Numbered from the stretch's first letter, positions 1-10,261 are shown. The stretch is 64,000 bases of DNA from Serripes groenlandicus (GCA_031761405.1 JASEVX010000005.1:36719198-36783197), one strand, 5' to 3'. Notes: generated from the letters alone by a model not told the origin. A program made the numbers and translations.

Positions 1-30
1 ATGCATTTTTTCAACCAATATTCATGGGTA

Positions 31-1038
31 CAGTGAACTCGACAGTTCCGGGGGTCAGTAATCAAATTAACGAATCTTGTCCCTTTGAAAAGAAAGGTGA
101 GAGAAACAAAACTACATAAAATGTTAAACAAATACTTCCTCCCCACGATGATATAATTCAACAATTATACAAATTTGTTAAAATGTTTCTTTAGTGTCTG
201 CAATTGCAAGCTGTAAATTTGACAGTTTCGGGTCGAACTTGCCATTTCCGGGTCACGTGACAAATGTTTATTTCTGTTATCAGGGGTAACATCAAACAGC
301 TGTTTTTTAATAACAAGATATTCATTTAACATTTTTATTAAAATAATATGAAAAAAAGAACTAAAATATATCACTTGCAATTACCTATTGCCGCGAAAAA
401 CAGAACAGTGATGGGGCTAAATTTACAGTACATACTTTCATGCACGAAAACTGATGAATTGTTCAACCAACTAATAAGTCATATTTGACAAAAAATGTAA
501 ATTTTAATAACAAATTTTTAACATTGATTTATCACCATATATAAAGCTTTAAATTATTCTTAAAAAGTTCCCAAAATAGTTTTACTAATAAATTGATAAT
601 TTTGAGAAATTCCTTTTGGCTGACCCGAAAGTGTCGTATGTGAACTAGGTCAAATTTATCCGCTAGTTTGGCATAAACAACTTCGACAGGTCAATAACAG
701 ATATATATCTTGTTCAGTAGTAAATAACCTATACATGTATGTGCAATACATAACTGTATTACTGAAATTATGGCTACAATCAGCAATTTACACTGTGACA
801 GGTAAATAAAAATATTGAGATTTTGCTTTCGCGGGAATCGATGCAGTCATGTGTTTCGAGATTACGACATCCGTTCTTGAAATGACAACGTCCTAAATCG
901 AAGTAAAACTAGCCAAGCTAATAGGGAATATGACTGGATAATCAAATTGTCAAAATACTGTATCATTCTCGAATACTAAACATTTTTTTCCAAATTTGAC
1001 CCGGAATTGTCGATGACCCGGAACTGTCGAGTTCACTG
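31..1038. mobile_element. Non-autonomous pogo/Tc1-mariner-like DNA transposon
   Basis: The ends are perfect inverted repeats: 31-52 begins CAGTGAACTCGACAG and its exact reverse complement is at 1017-1038. TA dinucleotides flank both ends (29-30 and 1039-1040), the target-site duplication of the Tc1/mariner/pogo group. The 1.0 kb interior has no credible transposase ORF, so it would need an enzyme in trans. The terminal GTTCCGGGTC-type motif recurs inside at 221-234, 241-254, 621-637 (inverted) and 997-1012 (inverted). The CAGT start and the GGG a few bases further in recall Tigger/pogo ends, which is a family inference only. Confidence 0.72.
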
Positions 1039-1040
1039 TA

Positions 1041-1135
1041 TCACTAGTCTCAATATATCGCCGTTACATATTGCATTGTAATGATGCGAACAGTCAAAAT
1101 AAAAAATCGCATTCCTTGTACAGAAACCTGGACTA
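1041..1135. other. Spacer between two DNA transposons
   Basis: Short AT-rich stretch with no ORF. Its first bases, together with 14-30, form the interrupted partner of the inverted repeat at 1176-1200, so it was part of an older repeat before the pogo-like element inserted. Confidence 0.4.
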
Positions 1136-1186
1136 GGGTATCACTAAACAGAGTCTGGTACTACCAGACTCTGTTTAGTGATACCC
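1136..1186. repeat. Perfect 51-bp palindrome with CACTA...TAGTG ends
   Basis: Two 25-bp arms (1136-1160 and 1162-1186) are exact reverse complements around a single C at 1161. Each arm carries CACTAAACAGAGTCTGG, which is also the terminal sequence of the long-TIR element ending at 5171. It reads as two element termini joined head to head, or as a minimal foldback. Confidence 0.85.
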
Positions 1187-1490
1187 ATGAATATTGGTTG
1201 GCACTGGTAGAGTCTGGTAGAGTCTGGTCGTCAAATATCCCAATATAACACTGTTTTGTTGTGTTTTTGTATTGAAATGAATAAAATAAAGTGCTATTGT
1301 ATCATATAAATAAAATAAAAAAGGTATTTGCCTATTTTAGTTCATTTTCGAATGAATATAGAAATATTATATGTGTGAACACGGACACTGGTAGAGTCAT
1401 TATTAAGCTTACAAAGTTTTATACGATTTTTAAGTTATAAAAAGTTTAATTTGATTCATATGCGTCATATTATATATTCATTTCTTATTG

Positions 1491-1664
1491 TTTCAGCTGA
1501 TAATCGGGAAAATAGTGGAAGATTGAGGATTTTTAACGATAACATTGTGTTTCGTAATTTCTGTTTATAATGCGGCCCAATCATTCATCCTGAACGAGTA
1601 ATACACTAAATTCTCTCTCTATTATGGGCCAACTAATTGATTAGGTGTGATCAACAGATTAGTG
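1491..1664. repeat. Left arm of internal inverted repeat (partner 3601-3794)
   Basis: The segment from TTTCAGCTGATAATCG to GGTGTGATCAACAGAT recurs as an imperfect reverse complement at 3601-3794. The two arms enclose the transposase remnant and about 1.9 kb. The left arm sits directly inside the left TIR, but the right arm lies over 1 kb from the right TIR, so 3795-4870 looks like later insertion or duplication. A short landmark near 3805-3838 recurs at 4850-4871. Confidence 0.7.
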
Positions 1665-1751
1665 TAATAATTACCAAGATTTTAGATGTATGAAAACTAC
1701 TAGATTTGAATAATTTTATGTTTTATTTGTCATTAACATTAATTAAACCAA

Positions 1752-2573
1752 ATGCTAAGAGGGCTATATACTTACTTAAAAGTAATAAATATGAAATTGC
1801 AGGATAAATTGAGTGACATTGACCAGAGTAAATTAATTTTTTGTTACGACGAAGAGTTTTCGACTTGTAAAGCAATTGACATATGTTTCCCACAAGCCAC
1901 AAGAGTTTGTTGCGCGAAACATTTGAAGGATAATGCGGTAAATAAACTCAGTAAGTGTATTTCTCAACCTGAGGTTAACCGCATTATTTGTAAACTTTTC
2001 GGTCCTAATGGTATCTTAAGTGCTGAAACTGCAACCTCATTCACAGAAATGGACCAAGAAATATTCAATACACATCCAACTTTGACATATTTACACCGGA
2101 TACTTACCAATTTGGAGAAGCATATGTTTCTCCCCAAACTCAAACAGCCCTGGCTACCACAACAATGGTTTAATAATGCAAATGAGTCGTACAACCATGT
2201 TATCAAAAGGTCGACAAACTGGGTAGTCCAGAAATTGCCCGACATGATAGAAAAGTTACAAGAACTTGAACAGTGTCAAACTCTTGATGTGAGAGGCACA
2301 ATGCACGACTCGGGTAATTATTGTTTGGCGACACAAGTGTCGGTGCTACATGTTTCTCATGCTACATGGACACAGTTAAGTCCTGACCAGAGATCAAGGC
2401 GATTTATGAAATTATTGAACTTTAAGTCGCATCACATTTCAAACATCACATCAACAGATAAGCAACTAACATTACCCTCCATTACGAAAATTGCACGAAA
2501 ACTCGGCACGTGCAAACGCCTGAAAAATTGCAAAACATACACAATTGAAAATAAAAAACACAGATTATATTGA
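1752..2573 (+). pseudogene. MULE-like transposase remnant (C-terminal part)
   Basis: Open frame of 273 codons. The N-terminal half reads YDEEFSTCKAIDICFP then C-AKH, which matches the second-Asp plus C-x(2-3)-H region of the MULE transposase fold. A later NNANESYNHVIK block resembles the third catalytic Glu region. The first catalytic Asp and any zinc-finger N-terminus are missing; the frame is about a third to half of a full MULE transposase. It lies centrally between long inverted repeats, as expected for a transposon gene. The ATG is simply the first in frame, so the true start may be an exon further upstream. The function is inferred from family resemblance and the copy is probably inactive. 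Confidence 0.5.
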
Positions 2574-3600
2574 AACACATTCATGTAAAAAGGACTGCAT
2601 ATTTTAGTTGCAGACCAACAACAATATATTTTTTATCAATCATTCGCTAATACCTGTATGTTAGTTGTACATTCGACATTTTCAACAATAATTCCTCTAA
2701 ATCTGTCTAAAATGTTAACGCTAGGACAAGTTTTAAATTTGAGTACTGGTTATGTCACCAGGAAGCAGACATAAAAAAGCGGAAAATATAAACCAAAAAC
2801 AATGAATAAAAATTCCAAAAATGGAGCTCTGTGTATAGGGTCTTTTTTGTTAACCTAAAATGAGATCACGTCACCAATTAGAAACGAATTGAATCAAACA
2901 CACCTAAATCTTGAGGATACAAAATAAACCGGCATACATCTGTTAGAGATTTGGGTTGAGACAAATTTGTTGAGGGAGAATTCCTGGTTTGTCCTTTGCG
3001 TATCACTCGATTTAGCGAGCTGACAGGGGGAGGGCTCTATAATGACTTAAGGGTTTCGCGGGTAATACTGGCCCCGGGTTCACATGTCGGCAATGTCTGC
3101 ATACTAAACAAGCGCTGCGAGAACCCTAAGCAAGCACGCTCAACAGTGGTGCAGATACGGCCGGATATGAATGTACATAGTACCAAAATCATAGAATAAA
3201 AAATCCAAAAAATTGTGCTCTGTGTAGGGTCTTTTACGGCCCAGGTACTCGTCAGGCGCACAATCATGCTCTATTTTGGTAACCTAAAATGGAAAACATA
3301 GAATAAAATTCCCAAAATGATATAATATAGATCCAAACATTAAATTTTGGGCTATGAGAGAGTTCCTCCACGTGGTGTGGCCTGAATACAACATTTCGTA
3401 AAATGCATTTTATGAACTTTATCAGGATGTATATTTATTTTTCAAGTTAAAATAGTTTTGCATATTTTAAAAAAAATGCAAATATGGTTTAGTTAGATTC
3501 TATTTTTTGCGGAATGTAGTAACTGCACACTCTCTTTAATTTCATATGAATTACTTTTAAGTAAGTATATAGCTCTCTAAGTATTTGGTTTAACTAACTA
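2574..3600 (+). other. Non-coding interior of the long-TIR element
   Basis: No gene is supported here. A short direct repeat is visible: GAATAAAAAT-CCAAAAA...GCTCTGTGTA-GGGTCTTTT occurs near 2802-2852 and again near 3195-3235. A relatively GC-rich block at 3000-3170 carries only short overlapping frames on both strands and looks like a nested fragment of unknown origin. Confidence 0.4.
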
Positions 3601-4397
3601 TAATCTGTTGATCACACCTAATCAATTAGTTGACGCATAATAGAGAGAGAATTTAGTGTATTACTCGTTCATGATATGCGATATATTGCTGCATTATAAA
3701 CAGAAATTTCACTTCAGCCATTTTGATTTACGAAACACAATGTAATCGTTAAGAATCCTCAATCTTCCACTATTTTCTCGATTATCAGCTGAAATAATAC
3801 GAAAAAAACACGTTTTTTTTCGCTTATAAATAGGTAACAGGACTGGTGTGAGATTTTTTTTTTTTTTTTTTTTCAATAACCCATGAAGCTTTCTGAAATG
3901 AAACTGGAAAAATCCATGGGGGCCGCCATTTTGGATATGTATAAAAAACAGACGCAAAACACAGATTATTGTCGGCTTTTTAATAAAAAAAATTAAAATC
4001 GGTATTTTGGGTATATATAAAATTAGCAGAAAAACACAGATTGAAAATTATTGTCGTCTTAATCATTTAAATCATTTATTTTAAATCGATATTTAAGATC
4101 ATTAAAGTGCTGTGTTATGTGGGAATTACCATTTGTACGAAAAGTTAAAAATAAAAGGAAATCTGTAAGAAATATGTTTTCCCGTTCGTCAAAAAAAACG
4201 ACAGCATTTGCCTTTATGCCCGAAACTAAATTTTGACTGTATCGTAGCCAATGAAGGACGTGATGTCATTTCCGTTACACTTCATCTTGGCGTAACGTCA
4301 ATGGAGCGACGTCATTTCCCTCAAAAAAGTGGTAACAACATGAAAGACCCCAAATTCCTATTCATGAGCTATTGACTCACTCATTCAAAGTATAATT

Positions 4398-4524
4398 ATT
4401 TATCAAACATTGTGGCAAAAGGATAACTTTCTCATAAGGAGCAATTGTTCTTGTGGCGACAATCTTTTCCTAAATCGTCTGTTGCATAGGCCTCAGAAAC
4501 CGTCTCTAATAGGGAAAGGGTTTA
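4398..4524. mobile_element. Partial piggyBac-type MITE
   Basis: The right half matches the family seen complete at 48808-48983: a CATTGTGGCAAAAGGA core, an inner CGTCTGTTGCA block, and the terminus AGGGAAAGGG. The TTAA target has decayed to TTTA, and no left terminus was found. Confidence 0.5.
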
Positions 4525-4680
4525 GCAGAAATGTGACCCCTTACATAATTTGTTCCAGTCATATTGACTGGTTGAAAAAGGCAGTGGCCAGGTGGCATCA
4601 GAAAAGGGCTGATCTATTTGCTTCTTTACCATAATGCAGGTGATCGATTAAGGATCATCTTGGCCCTCATGTTTTAACCT
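4525..4680 (+). mobile_element. Helentron-like 3' fragment
   Basis: Contains the AGAAATGT...CATATTGA..GGTTGAAAAA..GGCATCAGAAAAGG interior typical of the family and ends GGATCATCTTGGCCCTCATGTTTTA, a decayed form of the hairpin plus CTCTTGTTT terminus. The 5' end is missing. Confidence 0.5.
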
Positions 4681-5197
4681 CGTTCATTATAAATTTATTC
4701 CTTGATTTTCTGAAAGTCTTTATACTTTATTATTTTCTGTTTTGATAATGCAAGAAACATGACATAACATTATTATTGTCTAGTCAATTACTTATAAATC
4801 CTTTTTTATGGCCAAAGTATGGTCTTTAATTTTTGTTTATAATTATCTTGCGTTTTTTTCGTAAATAGGTAGCACCTATAGATATTTTATAAGAAATAAA
4901 TATATATAATATGACACATATAAATCAAATTAAACTTTTTATAAAACTTAAAAATCATATAAAACTTTGTATTTATTGCTTAATAATGACCAGACTCTAC
5001 CAGTGTCCGTGTTCACGCATATAATATTTCTATATTCACTCGAAATGAACTGAAATAGGCAAATACATTTTGTTATTTCATTCATTTCAATACAAAAACA
5101 CAACAAAACAGTGATATAATGGGATATTTGACAACCAGACTCTACCGGACTCTACCAGACTCTGTTTAGTGACACCGCATATTCATTGAACAAGGTC

Positions 5198-5496
5198 TCC
5201 GAGCCCCGGTAGCTCAGTCTGTAGCGACGCGGGCTGTCAATCCAGGGGTTGTGAGTTCGAATCCCGGCTCGGCCAACTTACTTTCCGATGATTGACAAAA
5301 GTCAATGCAACATGCGTCATTTGTCATCCACCAACAAGCTAAGTCTATGTGGAAAAGCAGCCAGTTGCTTGAGAAGATTGTTGTGTGGAGTACTGGTGTG
5401 AGAAAACCAGGAAATGCATGACTAGGTGAAGTGGCCGCCATGATATAACTGAGAAATTGTTAAAAACGGCGTTATACCCCAATCAATCAATCAATC
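5198..5496 (+). mobile_element. tRNA-derived SINE with intact target-site duplication
   Basis: A tRNA-like head carries an A box (GGTAGCTCAGTCTGTAG) and a B box (GTTCGAATCCC). A conserved body follows (GATTGACAAAAGTCAATGC, GTACTGGTGTGAGAAAACC, CCGCCATGATATAACTGA), ending GGCGTTATACCCC and an (ATCA)n tail. A perfect 10-bp duplication GAACAAGGTC flanks it at 5188-5197 and 5497-5506. The short frame on the minus strand here is a by-product. Resembles the mollusc SINE family with a conserved 3' core. Confidence 0.88.
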
Positions 5497-5506
5497 GAAC
5501 AAGGTC

Positions 5507-5750
5507 ATTCAGTATTCAGTATTCCATATGTTTATATCTTACTGCCTTCTAGCCCTGTACTTATTTATGTTGTAGGGATTTACAGGATTGTTTAAAGTAG
5601 TTGCACATTCTCATGGATTCGTGCATTTCATTGAACAAGGTCATTCAGTATTCAGTATTCCATATGTTTATATCTTGCTGCCTCCTAGCCCTGTTCTAAT
5701 TAATGTTGTAGGAATTTACAGGATCATTTAAAGTAGTTGCACATTTTTTA
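5507..5750. repeat. Two-copy tandem duplication (~125 bp unit)
   Basis: The block starting CATTGAACAAGGTCATTCAG and ending AAAGTAGTTGCACATT occurs twice, at 5184-5197 plus 5507-5612 (split by the SINE) and at 5629-5748. The copies differ by a few substitutions. The second copy is an empty site for the SINE insertion. Confidence 0.85.
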
Positions 5751-5959
5751 ACAAATGAAGTGATGTGATAAAATAAAAAGGCATCAAAAGTGAACTTAAT
5801 AGACATTTTATAGCATATGAAAATGTGAGCAATTTCCCCTTTTGCCATAATGTTTTCAACAATATTCAATGATAAAACTTTCCTTTTTTAGATATTTTCA
5901 GCATATTTGTCCAATTATTTTCAAGGTATTTTGCTACATGTATGTACTTAAACTTGCAG
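5751..5959. other. AT-rich spacer with MITE debris
   Basis: No gene. GAGCAATTTCCCCTTTTGCCATAATGTTTTCAAC near 5827-5860 matches the interior of the piggyBac-type MITE family found elsewhere in the window. Confidence 0.35.
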
Positions 5960-6350
5960 ATGAGCCATGGTAATGATTAATGAAGAGGGCTATCGGTCCA
6001 GGACTAGGAGTAGTTAGTTTGAATCTCAGCTAGGCCATTAAATCTTTCCCATGATTGAGAAAAGTATTTTGTGTCCAGTTGCATTGGTCTTTTACCAATG
6101 GGCTTAATATCAGTGTTTTTTCTCGCTTTTAAACTTTTTGTGACCAGGGCCCTTTCAATTGTGAAAATAGTGAGATGTAATATGTGATGAATGGCAGATT
6201 TTGTGAAATGTAGACCTACTTTTAAGAGAAAAAGGTGCCCACATTTGGGTTAAGGAAAAACACTGAATAGTGTATGTGGGATGGTAGCCAGTTGCCTGGG
6301 AAGAATATTGTCTGGTGTACTGTAGCGAAAAAGGTGAACTGACCATCGTG
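5960..6350 (+). mobile_element. Old degraded SINE with internal insertion
   Basis: A decayed tRNA-like head (TGAGCCATGGTAATG...AGTTTGAATCTCAGCTAGGCC), then GATTGAGAAAAGT, ACCAATGGGCTTA, GGTAGCCAGTTGCCTGGGAAGA and GTGAACTGACCATCGTGATA follow the order of the SINE at 5198-5496. About 130 bp near 6110-6260 does not fit and appears inserted. Confidence 0.55.
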
Positions 6351-6479
6351 ATAAAACTTAAATTAAAGTTAAATAGGTTAAATTCAAAATAATCAATGTG
6401 TAAATGCGAAAAGGTTTATAAATATTAATTTTTTATACAGGAAAACCTTTACTGCATTTAATACTATGTTCAAGATATC

Positions 6480-7498
6480 ATAAGGTCAATCCTACATGTG
6501 TCACAGTGATAAAAAAGGTACTCTTTATTGGTGGAAGAAAGATTTTCTGCGTTACCATAAACTATTTCAACAGTGGTTAACTTTTAGCTGCAAACAACAT
6601 CTCTTACTGAACAACGTTCTTTCAAAATTGTTAACAAACAATAATTTTATATACACATGTAGAATGTTGTTGCGGCATCAGAAAGGGAACAATCTTATTC
6701 CAAGATATTAAGATTGACCATCTCCAAATATTGATCAAGCCATATTGAAAGATTAAAAAACATGGCGACCACTGTCACCAGGCCACATCAGAAAAAGAAA
6801 ATGACAGAACTTCAATTCCGTAAAAATGTTTGTTTGATTTTAAGATAATTTAGTAGAAATGTTCCTTTGGTGAACCTCTACCTTAATTGTTCAAGCCATA
6901 TTAACTTATTGAAGACAAAGCCAGAAAACAGAAAAGGGGTAAAATGAAATTTTAGCTTCAAACATCTACTCCTAAACCACTGACTCGCACTGAACCATTT
7001 TCAACCAAATTTTACAGGCGTGTTTCTATAGATTGGCGGGTCTCTTTCAAACTTGTTCACAAATTTAAATACCAAAACTTTAAACTCTGAATCTGCTTGT
7101 CTTATTCCAAGATAATTAAATAGAAATGGTTCTTTGGTGAACCTCTACCAAATTTGCTTAAACCATATTAATTTGTTGAAAACATAGCCACCAGGTGGCA
7201 ACAAGAAGGGGTAAAATGAACTTTTATCTTCAAAATTTATGACATCATTCGCCTTAACAACGGATATTGACCCAACAGGAATGTTCCTGTGGTACTCCAC
7301 TTTCAAAAACTGTGAAGGTTCAATGCCTGATTGTTTTTGTCATTTACTCATCAGCCATTTTATTTATAGTGTCCACTCCTTGCAGTTTCAATCCTACTTA
7401 ATCAAATTTTCTTTGATATTAGCAGTAACCCGTATATACTTGCCACTATGCCATCACCCAGGTGAAAGATTTAGGGCCATCTTGGCCGTCTTGTTTAA
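6480..7498 (+). mobile_element. Helentron-like element, internally repetitive, old
   Basis: Two or three degenerate copies of the module GAAATGTTCCTTTGGTGAACCTCTACC...CCATATTAA..TTGAAAACAT..CC, then GGTGAAAGATTTAGGGCCATCTTGGCCGTCTTGTTT, the family's 3' hairpin and end. The 5' end is not recognisable. The frames at 6496-6711 and 7239-7550 fall on repeat sequence and are not genes. Confidence 0.6.
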
Positions 7499-7572
7499 TT
7501 TTGTTTCAATGATTCGCAAGTCATTTTGCAAAGGAGAACTTGCTTGGTGAAGTGCTAAATTAGGATATTGAT

Positions 7573-7890
7573 TTAACCCTTTCCCACCTGCATTATGACG
7601 CAATAGCAGAAAAAGTTTTTTTTTTAAACAATGTGGCCCAAGGTGAAATTGTTCATGAGCAATTTCTCCAGGAGCCACAATGTTTTCAACTTCAATTATC
7701 AATTAAGCTATGTTTTATGATTTTGTTCAAAAGTGCTGCTCCGTTATGTCAATAATTTGGCACAAATTGTTCTTTGATGACTGTTTACTGTGATTGTACA
7801 AATTATTCTGATCTGTTGAAAATCATACATTATGGCAAAAGGAGAAATTGCTCATTATGATCAATATCTTTTTTTACTACAATGTTTTCA
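7573..7890. mobile_element. piggyBac-type MITE remnants
   Basis: TTAA at 7573-7576 followed by CCCTTTCCCACCTGCATTATGACG is the left terminus of the MITE family. Two decayed interiors (GTGGCCCAAGGTGAAATTG... and TATGGCAAAAGGAGAAATTGCTC...) follow. No right terminus was found. Confidence 0.45.
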
Positions 7891-8010
7891 AAAGACATTT
7901 GCTGGAAAAAACATTCTGCATTTGGATATTTTTGTAAGGGTTTAAGATATGTTTTTCATTCATTTCAGACTTGGACTGTATAACTGGTGTTATAATATAT
8001 AACGTGCAAA

Positions 8011-8661
8011 ATGAAGGAAGAGGAGAGCGATGAAGAAAAGGAAAAGCCGGAATATTTCTACAGACTGATATGTCTGGTGGTTGACTTGGGAACGGAGGTG
8101 CTTCTGAAACTGTTTTTAAAAGGCATACCACAAGGCCAGACAGTTGAGGCGTTTTTAAAAAGCAAGGCAAATGTATTGAAAAGTCTATTAAAGAAAAGGG
8201 TCATCAATGACATCCAACAAAGAATACTAAATGCAGCACCACTAGATGAGTCCCGTTTTGACATATCTTTGTTGTATATTCTTATTTCTAACCTTACTAA
8301 TAATATACAGTCACCCAATGGAGGATGGTTTAATGTATGTCTAATACCGTCTGATAAATCAGCAGGAGCTCGGCTTGTCAATCTGAGAAGCGTCAGAAAT
8401 GAAGCCATTGCTCATAGGTCGAAAAGCAAAATGAAGAAATCTGTCTTTGAAAAGTACTGGGATCATACCAAAGACATCCTAATAGAACTTGCTGGTGAAG
8501 TCAGTCAAGCAGATAAAGATTATGTTAAAGAGGAGATTGACAGAATTAATACGAAACAACTTGTTGGTGACGAGGGTAACAAACTAGAGACTTTGCTTCT
8601 ATGGGAAAGACAAGATCAGTATTGTGAAATACTATCCAGTATTGAAGAGTTAAACAAAAAG
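8011..8661 (+). CDS. Exon 1 (first coding): HEPN_DZIP3 domain
   Basis: Encodes residues 1-217. After an acidic start (EEESDEEKEK), residues 16-165 follow the HEPN_DZIP3 family pattern: VDLGTEVL near 24-31, FDISLLYIL near 83-91, GGW near 104-106, and the core motif R129-NEAIA-H135, the R-x(4-6)-H signature of HEPN ribonucleases. It continues FEKYW at 146-150. HEPN domains act as RNases or as dimerisation scaffolds, and R and H are both present here. The exon starts after CATTTCAG at 7961-7968, with ATG 42 nt into it. The open frame runs to a stop at 8680-8682, but AAG|GTAAAG at 8659-8667 is a good donor that ends the exon in phase 0 and matches the next exon. An unspliced or retained transcript would add only six residues (223 aa), giving a possible short isoform. 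Confidence 0.85.
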
Positions 8662-8774
8662 GTAAAGGAGAATTCATCTTAATACATACTTTGATATTAT
8701 TTCCAGTTTCAAAGAGTTAAACTTTAAGGTATGGATGAATTTTCTGATGTCTGTCTGTCTCTCACACTTTGCAT

Positions 8775-8945
8775 TACAATGCATCCGTGGTGTAGTGGTT
8801 AGATTTGAAACAGGAGATTGAGGTTCGATCCCCTGCTGAGTCATATCAAAAACTGTATAAATGGCCTCCGTCGGTTGCGCTCAGTGTTGCAGGGATAGCA
8901 TAAAGACTGATGCATTGGTGTCAGTATAAAAAATAACGTAATATT
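8775..8945 (+). mobile_element. tRNA-derived SINE, second family
   Basis: A tRNA-like head, GTGGTGTAGTGGTTAG (A box) and GGTTCGATCCCC (B box), is followed by GGCCTCCGTCGGTTGCGCTCAGTGTTGCAGGG and ends near TGATGCATTGGTGTCAG. It shares its order of blocks with 34945-35140 and lacks the body of the 5198 family. Confidence 0.6.
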
Positions 8946-9127
8946 AGTATATAACCAATGAAACGCCCTGATAACTGAAATACTCTTAGAAAGCTGCATT
9001 TAACGCCATTCGAGCAAACGAGCAAATATTCACTTAAACCTCTGATAACCTAGTGATCAGACGAATGCTACAATACAAGGAACATAACACTACCATATGC
9101 CTATTTTGTAGTTATCTCCCTTCTTAA

Positions 9128-9935
9128 TTTAAGCTCACCTTTGCATGAAGTGCTTAAGGTGAGGTATCATAATCACTCTTTGACTTTCGTCTGATGTTAG
9201 TCCATCAGTCTGTCGTAAACACTTTCCTTGTGTAAATTCTCGTTTACATTCTAGATGCCACATTTTTAGCCTGATTTAAAAATTATTTTGCATAAATGTT
9301 CCTTGAGGTACCCTCTACCAATGTTGTTCAAATATTTCCGATCCGTTGAAAAACATGGCCGCCAGGGGGCGGAGCTTATTTTCCTTATATGTGCATTGTT
9401 AAAACTTTAAAAATCTTCTTGTCCAAAAGAACTGGCCTGATTTGAAAATTAATTTTGCACAAATGTTCCTTGGGGCACCCTTTACCAAGATTGTTCAAAT
9501 ATTTCCAATCCGTTGAAAAACATGGCCGCCGTTTTAAAACTTTAAAAATCTTTTTGTCCAAAAGTATAAGCCCGATTTGAAAATTATTTTGCACAAATGT
9601 TCCTTGGGGCACCCTTTGCAAAGATTGTTCAAATATTTCTGATCCGTTGAAAAACATGGCCGCCAGCGGGCGTTTCTTATTTCCTTATATGTGCATTGTT
9701 AAAACTTTAAAAATCTTCTTGTTCAAAAGTACTGGCCCGATTTAAATATAAAAATGTTCCTTGGGTAACTGTAAGAACTAAGATTGTTCTTGAAAATAAT
9801 TCCGATCTGTTGAAAACATGGCCGCCAGGGGGCGGAGCTTACTTTCCTTATTATGTAAAGTGTAAAAACTTTGAAAACTATTGAAGTTCATTTAAATCAG
9901 GTGAGCGATATAGGGCCACCATGGCCCTCTTGTTT
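9128..9935 (+). mobile_element. Helentron-like element, near complete
   Basis: Begins TTTAAGCTCACCTTTGCATGAAGTGCTTAAGGTGAGG, the 5' subterminal hairpin of the family. It contains four tandem copies of an interior module (CACAAATGTTCCTTGGGGCACCC...GTTGAAAAACATGGCCGCC, spaced roughly 120-160 bp), then ends GGTGAGCGATATAGGGCCACCATGGCCCTCTTGTTT. No transposase is encoded. The minus-strand frame at 9385-9657 is an artefact of the repeated module. Confidence 0.75.
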
Positions 9936-10034
9936 ACTTTTTCAGGTTAAACCTTTGTCAGATGCCGCAGTTTGACTCTAGATTGAAAAAAAATCGTCAG
10001 AATAATTGTCTTGTTGATATCTAGGCCAACTTAA

Positions 10035-10261
10035 TCTTTTACCTAATATAGACACTTTCTGACGCCTCTGCAGCGGACGGCTTTTTGAAAACATAGTGAC
10101 AAAAGACGAAATTGCTCAAAACGAACAAGTTCTCCTTTTGCTCCAATGTTTTCCACTTTTAGCCATAGGTTGGTTATCCATTCAATTATAGAGACTTTCC
10201 AATTTTTTGACAAAAAATGTTCAAAGTCGTCTGCTGCAGAATTGTCGTATGAGGGAAAGGG
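10035..10261. mobile_element. piggyBac-type MITE with TTAA target sites
   Basis: TTAA lies at 10031-10034 and 10262-10265. The left end (TCTTTTACCTAATATAGACACTTTCTGACGCC) and the right end (GTCGTATGAGGGAAAGGG) correspond to the two ends of the complete copy at 48808-48983, in the opposite order. The inner CTGCAGCGGACGG and GTCGTCTGCTGCAG blocks are inverted to each other. Confidence 0.68.

Larger units (their letters stand above)
1203..5171. mobile_element. Decayed DNA transposon with ~300-bp terminal inverted repeats
   Basis: About 300 bp at 1203-1485 is the imperfect reverse complement of 4880-5171. Shared landmarks are GGTAGAGTCTGG repeats at the tips, the GTCAAATATCCC block, GAACACGGACACTGGTAGAG, and the AAAGTTTAATTTGAT block. 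The right end finishes CTGTTTAGTG; the left tip is disturbed beside the palindrome at 1136-1186. Long TIRs plus a MULE-like coding remnant suggest a Mutator-like element, but the CACTA-type tip fits the CMC group and no clear target duplication was found. Superfamily and exact left boundary are therefore open. Fragments of other repeats lie inside (4398-4680). Confidence 0.6.

Noticed and set aside
2996..3199. A short, relatively GC-rich ORF pair on both strands inside the long-TIR element
   Set aside because: No domain, overlapping frames on both strands, and flanked by a short direct repeat, so it looks like nested repeat sequence.
3709..3957. Minus-strand ORF with a KKKKKK run
   Set aside because: Covers a poly-T stretch and an arm of the inverted repeat; no protein family recognised.
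5198..5290. Possible tRNA gene
   Set aside because: Only the A and B boxes are tRNA-like; the long conserved body, simple-repeat tail and flanking target duplication show a SINE.
8697..8727. A small potential exon TTTCAAAGAGTTAAACTTTAAG between a TTCCAG acceptor and a GTATGG donor, similar to the end of exon 1
   Set aside because: In the phase required after exon 1 it contains TAA, and phase-compatible splicing to exon 2 is better.
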